From Oscillospiraceae bacterium (GTDB lineage Bacteria > Bacillota > Clostridia > Oscillospirales > Ruminococcaceae): 10,523 bases of DNA. Made by a program: the position numbers and the translations under genes. The notes below the pieces were generated by a model. The model was not told where the DNA came from. It searched no databases and saw only the letters and a list, made by a program, of their open reading frames with translations. The stretch spans positions 1 through 10,523 of the forward strand of contig JAFYEQ010000161.1 in NCBI GenBank assembly GCA_017544185.1, given 5' to 3'. Below are positions 7,050 to 10,523 of the stretch, one piece after another. Each line of letters starts with the position of its first letter. The first letter of the stretch is position 1.

Positions 7050-7873
7050 TGAAGACTGCCGTTCCCGAAAAGTATGATCCCGTACCGGGCATAGTCATGA
7101 TGCCGTGGGGCATGTCACCGCCGCATGATATCAGCTTTGATCATATGATAGATATATGTATCACAGGCCAGAAGATATACCGTTCGGGCGACAGCTGTGT
7201 AAAGCTATGTGCGGGACAGTTCACGGTATGCTGCAGTGATGCACAGAATGTGCCCTCTGTCCTGCTGACAGAGCGGGAACGAGGTCTGACGATATATATC
7301 GACACTTCAAAGATGTCTTCGCTGATGAGCGGGCTCGTAGATACATCTGCATTATCATCTGCTCTTGGCAGATACTGTATCAGCGACGGCTGCAATGTAT
7401 ATAAGTCGGACAGGATATGGGAGATATCCAAAGAGCTGTCACAGACAGTCAAGACCGACAATATATGTATACTGCGCTTGACCGAACTGATGATGATACT
7501 ATGTGAGACGGATCCCGATACCTTGTCCGTGCCGCCCGAGATATGCACATATCAGGAATTCAAGGCGGCAGAGACTGTGTTCTCGTATTGTATGGCTCAT
7601 ATCAATGAGCATATAAGTATCGAGAGCCTGGCTGTATACACGGGGATGTCCGCCACTCGGCTGAAGGCTGCCTGTCGAAACGTATACGGTATGCCGCTGT
7701 ATTCCTTCATACGCAAGGAGAAGATATACAGAGCGGCGGAGATGCTTCGTACAACAGACAAGCGTATAATAGATATCGCGGCAGATGTGGGGTATGACAA
7801 TCCCAGCAAATTTGCCGAAGCGTTCCGCGGGATCATGGGTACTTCCCCCATAGGTCACAGAAGATCGGTGTGA
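7046..7873 (+). CDS. AraC-family transcriptional regulator, cysteine-rich
   Basis: A 275-residue regulator. The last 95 or so residues are a standard AraC DNA-binding domain with two helix-turn-helix units: SIESLAVYTGMSATRLKAAC, then RIIDIAADVGYDNPSKFAEAF followed by the family ending GTSP. The N-terminal sensor part (about 1-175) was not matched to a known fold. It contains most of the twelve cysteines of the protein, including a CC pair, which could allow metal or redox sensing. The start is set at the ATG that overlaps the feoC stop (ATGA); the next codon is also ATG and suits the GAAGAGGG ribosome site equally well. The open frame extends further upstream inside feoC, but that start is unlikely. 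Its place as last gene of the feo operon suggests feedback on metal uptake or control of a linked metallophore system, as with PchR- or YbtA-like regulators; this is inference. Confidence 0.88.
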   Translation: MMKTAVPEKYDPVPGIVMMPWGMSPPHDISFDHMIDICITGQKIYRSGDSCVKLCAGQFTVCCSDAQNVPSVLLTERERGLTIYIDTSKMSSLMSGLVDTSALSSALGRYCISDGCNVYKSDRIWEISKELSQTVKTDNICILRLTELMMILCETDPDTLSVPPEICTYQEFKAAETVFSYCMAHINEHISIESLAVYTGMSATRLKAACRNVYGMPLYSFIRKEKIYRAAEMLRTTDKRIIDIAADVGYDNPSKFAEAFRGIMGTSPIGHRRSV

Positions 7874-7891
7874 CCGTTTGGATCATTCTAT

Positions 7892-7910
7892 CATTATAAT
7901 ACTGATAATG
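7892..7910. promoter_or_regulatory. AT-rich inverted repeat in the spacer, weak candidate operator
   Basis: CATTAT and ATAATG form perfect 6-base arms around seven bases, and TATAAT (7895-7900) overlaps the left arm. No matching -35 is present, and the site lies some 70 bases upstream of the better promoter. It loosely recalls Fur-type AT-rich boxes but could be chance in an AT-rich spacer. Confidence 0.2.
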
Positions 7911-7925
7911 CCACGTACTGCGATG

Positions 7926-7944
7926 CGGACATCATGTCTGTTTT
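7926..7944 (+). terminator. Weak candidate terminator after the feo operon
   Basis: A six-pair stem with one G-U pair (CGGACA / TGTCTG, loop TCA) is followed by TTTT. It lies about 50 bases after the AraC stop, where the feo operon transcript could end. The stem is short and the U-run brief, so efficiency would be low. Confidence 0.25.
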
Positions 7945-7967
7945 GAGTGGCAAAGATATGTCTTTTC

Positions 7968-7976
7968 TGATATAAT
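7968..7976 (+). promoter_or_regulatory. Extended -10 promoter for the small membrane protein and ATPase
   Basis: TGATATAAT combines a perfect -10 (7971-7976) with the TGn extension, which can work without a good -35. No convincing -35 stands 17 bases upstream. The start near 7983 would give a leader of about 33 bases before the gene at 8016, so the last two genes can be transcribed apart from the feo operon. Confidence 0.55.
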
Positions 7977-8015
7977 AGTCAAAAGCCCATTATCAAAAAG
8001 ACGCGAGGTGATATT

Positions 8016-8306
8016 ATGGTATCATGGGGCAAGATAGGTCTGTTCGCAGGCGGTGTCCTTTTCGGTACAGCAGGACTGAAGATCCTCGGCAGCAAGGATG
8101 CCAAAAGGGTCTACACAGGCGTGACTGCCGCTGTGCTGCGTGCGAAGGAATGTGTGATGGAGACAGTCACGAATATCCGCGAGAACTGTGATGACATCGT
8201 TACTGATGCCAAGCAGTTCAACGAGGAACGCAAGCTCGAAGATGAGGCAGCTATCATAGAGGACGCTGACGACATCATCCCCGACAGTTCGGCGGATGAC
8301 GAATAA
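8016..8306 (+). CDS. Small membrane-anchored protein, resembles DUF6110 group
   Basis: A 96-residue protein of unknown function. Residues 5-24 form a glycine-rich hydrophobic helix (IGLFAGGVLFGTAGLKIL), followed by KDAKRVYTGVTAAVLRAKECVMETV, a helical and partly amphipathic stretch. The tail from about residue 72 is strongly acidic (DEAAIIEDADD and further Asp/Glu). From memory this matches the small DUF6110-type proteins of Clostridia that are found next to metal P-type ATPases, and that is the arrangement here. The start follows GAGGTG with normal spacing. The acidic tail and the neighbour suggest a partner or metal-buffering subunit of the ATPase, but no function is established. The name of the family is likely but unverified. 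Confidence 0.8.
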   Translation: MVSWGKIGLFAGGVLFGTAGLKILGSKDAKRVYTGVTAAVLRAKECVMETVTNIRENCDDIVTDAKQFNEERKLEDEAAIIEDADDIIPDSSADDE

Positions 8307-8309
8307 TGG

Positions 8310-8335
8310 ACAGCCCACGTAAGGTGGGCTGTTTT
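8310..8335 (+). terminator. Terminator-like hairpin between small protein and ATPase genes
   Basis: A GC-rich 9-bp stem (ACAGCCCAC / GTGGGCTGT) with loop GTAAG is followed directly by a short T-run. It begins three bases after the stop of the small protein gene and ends 18 bases before the ATPase start. With only four Ts (the first of them paired in the stem) it is probably leaky and would set a lower level of ATPase message than of small-protein message. Confidence 0.65.
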
Positions 8336-8352
8336 GATATGAGGCGATAGAT

Positions 8353-10452
8353 ATGAGATGTAAGATACTTCACAGATCGAAGGGACGCATCCGCGTACAT
8401 TTCTGCATGAGATACATGACGCTGTTCCAGGCAGATACGGCGGAGTATGCACTTTCCGCAGTAGCAGGGGTGACCAAGGTGCAGGTATTCGACAGGACCT
8501 GCGATGCGGTGATATGGTATACCTGCGATAGGGAGGACGTCATCAGAGCCCTCTCCCGTTTCTCCTTTGATGACGAGAGCGCGCGGTCCCTCGTCCCCGC
8601 ACTGACGGGCAGGGAGCTATACCGTGAGTATGAGGAAAGGCTCACCAACGCGGTGATACGCCGTGTCATACACAAGCTCCTCCTGCCCCTTCCCATAAGA
8701 CGTATACTGTCCGTGATAAAAGCGATGAAGTATATCCTCAAAGGGCTCGAATGTCTGCTGAAGGGCAAGCTGGAGGTAGCGGTGCTCGATGCTGTGGCTA
8801 TCACCGCATCTATGCTCAGAGGGGACTTTGATACGGCGGGGAGCGTGATGTTCCTGCTGGAGATCGGGGATATACTCGACGAATGGACACATAAAAAGTC
8901 GGTGGACGATCTGGCGAGGACTATGTCGCTGGGCGTAGAGAACGTATGGCTCAAAGCCGATGACGGAGATGTGCTGGTCCCTCTATCACAGATACAGAAG
9001 GGCGATAAGATCATCGTCCGCACAGGCTCGATGATCCCGCTCGACGGCAAGGTGATCGGCGGTGATGCTACGGTCGATCAGGCATCTATGACAGGTGAGT
9101 CAGTACCTGTACATAAGTCCGAGGGTGCATACGTCTATGCGGGTACTGTCGTGGCAGACGGCGAATGTACTATATGTGTAGAGAATACCGCAGGCAACGG
9201 CAGATATGACCGCATAGTCAAAATGATAGAGGGCTCCGAAGCGCTCAAGTCTAACGCGGAGAGCAAGGCTTCACATCTTGCAGACAGGCTCGTGCCCTGG
9301 TGTCTTGGTGCATCTGCGCTGGTATGGCTCATCACACGCAATGTCACAAAGGCAGTCGCCGTGCTGATGGTCGATTTCTCCTGTGCATTGAAGCTCGCCA
9401 TGCCCATATCTGTCCTGTCGGCGATGAGGCAGTGCTCCGAGAAGGGCATCACCGTCAAGGGCGGCAAGTTCCTTGAAGCCGTGGCAGAGGCGGATACGAT
9501 AGTATTCGACAAGACAGGGACGCTCACATGGTCACAGCCCCATGTGGCAAAGATAATACCCTTCAGGGGACGCGATGAGGCCGAGATGCTGCGGCTCGCA
9601 GCATGCCTTGAGGAGCATTATCCTCATTCCATCGCCAATGCGGTAGTCAAGGCGGCGGAGGAGCGCGGACTTTTGCACGAGGAGCGTCATTCAAAGGTGC
9701 AGTATGTGGTAGCACACGGTATACCCAGCAGCGTTGACGGCGAGAAGGTCGTTATCGGCAGTTATCATTTTGTTGTAGAGGACGAGCACTGCAGTCTCCC
9801 CGAAGAAGATATCTTCAATGATCTGCCGACAGAGTATTCACATCTGTATCTCGGCATAGGCGGCGAGATCGCAGCGGTGATACTGATAGAGGACCCGCTC
9901 AGAGAAGAGGCCGCAGACGTTATAGATATACTGCATTCGCTGGGGATAAAAAATACCGTCATGATGACGGGGGACAATGAGCGCACTGCAAGGGCGGTCG
10001 CCGCAAAGGTGGGAGTAAACACCTATCATTCAGAGGTGCTCCCAGAGGACAAGGCTGAATTTATACGCAAGGAGCATGAAGACGGACGGCGTGTCATCAT
10101 GATAGGCGATGGCGTGAACGATTCTCCTGCCCTCAGCGAGTCTGATGCAGGCATAGCCATAAGTACTGGAGCGGCTATCGCCCGCGAGATAGCGGATATG
10201 ACCATATCCGCGGAGGATCTGTATGCCCTTGTGGAGCTCAAGCTGATCAGTGATGCTCTCATGGAAAGGATACGCACCAATTACCGCACGATAATCGGCT
10301 TCAATACCATGCTGATCGTCCTTGGTGTCATAGGTGTGCTGCCTCCTTCCCTGTCCGCGCTGCTGCATAACGGGTCTACATTGCTGATAGGGCTCAAAAG
10401 CATGACAGATCTGCCTCTGCGGAGAGTAAAGGCCGGCGGACGGGAGCTGTGA
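8353..10452 (+). CDS. P1B-type heavy-metal-translocating ATPase with SCALK motif
   Basis: A 699-residue membrane ATPase. Residues 1-80 resemble a degenerate HMA fold (HRSKGRIRVHF, then VTKVQVFD) without a CxxC site. The actuator motif MTGESVPV carries TGES at 247-250. The phosphorylation site is DKTGTLT with D386. The nucleotide region has EEHYPHSIA (H422, H425) in place of the usual SEHPLA, MTGDN (D541) and the hinge GDGVNDSPAL (D586, D590). The membrane metal-site helix reads DFSCALKLAMP (C344, K347), where most P1B pumps have CPC, CPH or SPC, so the metal specificity cannot be assigned. Predicted action is ATP-driven movement of a transition metal out of the cytoplasm. The start follows GAGGCG by six bases. 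Placement after the small membrane protein and beside feo suggests a role in iron or other metal balance; this is inferred. Confidence 0.93.
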   Translation: MRCKILHRSKGRIRVHFCMRYMTLFQADTAEYALSAVAGVTKVQVFDRTCDAVIWYTCDREDVIRALSRFSFDDESARSLVPALTGRELYREYEERLTNAVIRRVIHKLLLPLPIRRILSVIKAMKYILKGLECLLKGKLEVAVLDAVAITASMLRGDFDTAGSVMFLLEIGDILDEWTHKKSVDDLARTMSLGVENVWLKADDGDVLVPLSQIQKGDKIIVRTGSMIPLDGKVIGGDATVDQASMTGESVPVHKSEGAYVYAGTVVADGECTICVENTAGNGRYDRIVKMIEGSEALKSNAESKASHLADRLVPWCLGASALVWLITRNVTKAVAVLMVDFSCALKLAMPISVLSAMRQCSEKGITVKGGKFLEAVAEADTIVFDKTGTLTWSQPHVAKIIPFRGRDEAEMLRLAACLEEHYPHSIANAVVKAAEERGLLHEERHSKVQYVVAHGIPSSVDGEKVVIGSYHFVVEDEHCSLPEEDIFNDLPTEYSHLYLGIGGEIAAVILIEDPLREEAADVIDILHSLGIKNTVMMTGDNERTARAVAAKVGVNTYHSEVLPEDKAEFIRKEHEDGRRVIMIGDGVNDSPALSESDAGIAISTGAAIAREIADMTISAEDLYALVELKLISDALMERIRTNYRTIIGFNTMLIVLGVIGVLPPSLSALLHNGSTLLIGLKSMTDLPLRRVKAGGREL

Positions 10453-10523
10453 AAAGCAGGATTTCCGGGAACTCGCGGCCCTGGCAGGGGAGAGTTACGA
10501 CGCCCTCTCCGGCACCTTTATGG
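10453..10523. other. Unassigned 71-base tail of the window
   Basis: No gene or strong terminator can be supported here. One forward frame reads KQDFRELAALAGESYDALSG, which looks protein-like, but no start codon precedes it after the in-frame TAA at 10427. A GTG at 10449 overlaps the ATPase stop and is open to the edge in another frame, with unusual composition and no clear ribosome site. GGAGAG / CTCTCC (10489-10510) could form a weak 6-bp stem with a ten-base loop. Confidence 0.3.

Noticed and set aside
8370..9050. 226-codon minus-strand frame opposite the P-type ATPase
   Set aside because: Ser- and Arg-rich antisense shadow with no recognisable domain.
10449..10523. GTG-started frame overlapping the ATPase stop codon
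   Set aside because: Odd composition, poor ribosome site spacing and only 25 codons visible, so it cannot be supported as a gene.

Overview
The window looks like chromosomal DNA from a Gram-positive anaerobe of the Clostridia, most likely a Ruminococcus-like member of the Oscillospiraceae. This is inferred from strong AGGAGG-type ribosome binding sites, a moderate GC content, heavy use of the Ile codon ATA, tightly packed operons with 1- and 4-base overlaps, and the gene families present. No species can be named from the sequence alone.

Left part (1-3942, minus strand): a tetR/acrR-type regulator gene, followed downstream by two genes for ABC transporter half-subunits (permease fused to ATPase). 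The two ABC genes overlap by one base (TGATG), and the second runs off the left edge of the window. Sequence details of the pair recall ABC transporters of exporter fold that handle siderophores or other metal chelates.

Middle (3943-4171): a 229-bp divergent control region. It holds a good promoter for tetR (TTGACA-17-TATCAT, leftward) and a good promoter for the feo operon (TTGAAT-17-TATAAT, rightward). A repeated dyad, GTTAGC-N4-GCTAAC or a close variant, lies at the feo start site, between the promoters, and in front of the ABC genes; a wider-spaced version lies at the tetR start site. The simplest reading is that the TetR protein controls itself, the ABC pair and the feo operon.

Right of that (4181-7873, plus strand): a five-gene operon with almost no gaps. 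It encodes a single-pass membrane protein with an HMA metal-binding domain, FeoA, FeoB, a FeoC-like winged-helix protein with six cysteines, and a cysteine-rich AraC-family regulator. The FeoB has a complete G domain, but its first membrane gate motif reads GCTMGG, not the usual GC(N/S)VP, so its metal specificity is open.

Right end (7874-10523): a 142-bp spacer with an extended -10 promoter, a 96-residue one-helix membrane protein resembling the DUF6110 group, a short terminator-like hairpin, and a P1B-type metal ATPase. The ATPase carries SCALK in place of the CPx metal-binding motif and a degenerate N-terminal HMA-like domain. The last 71 bases hold no gene that can be supported.

Together the window reads as a transition-metal homeostasis island: ferrous-type import (Feo), probable chelate transport (ABC pair), metal handling or export (P-type ATPase with its small partner), and two local regulators (TetR and AraC). 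No mobile element, rRNA, tRNA or CRISPR array was seen, and no gene-free stretch exceeds 300 bases.
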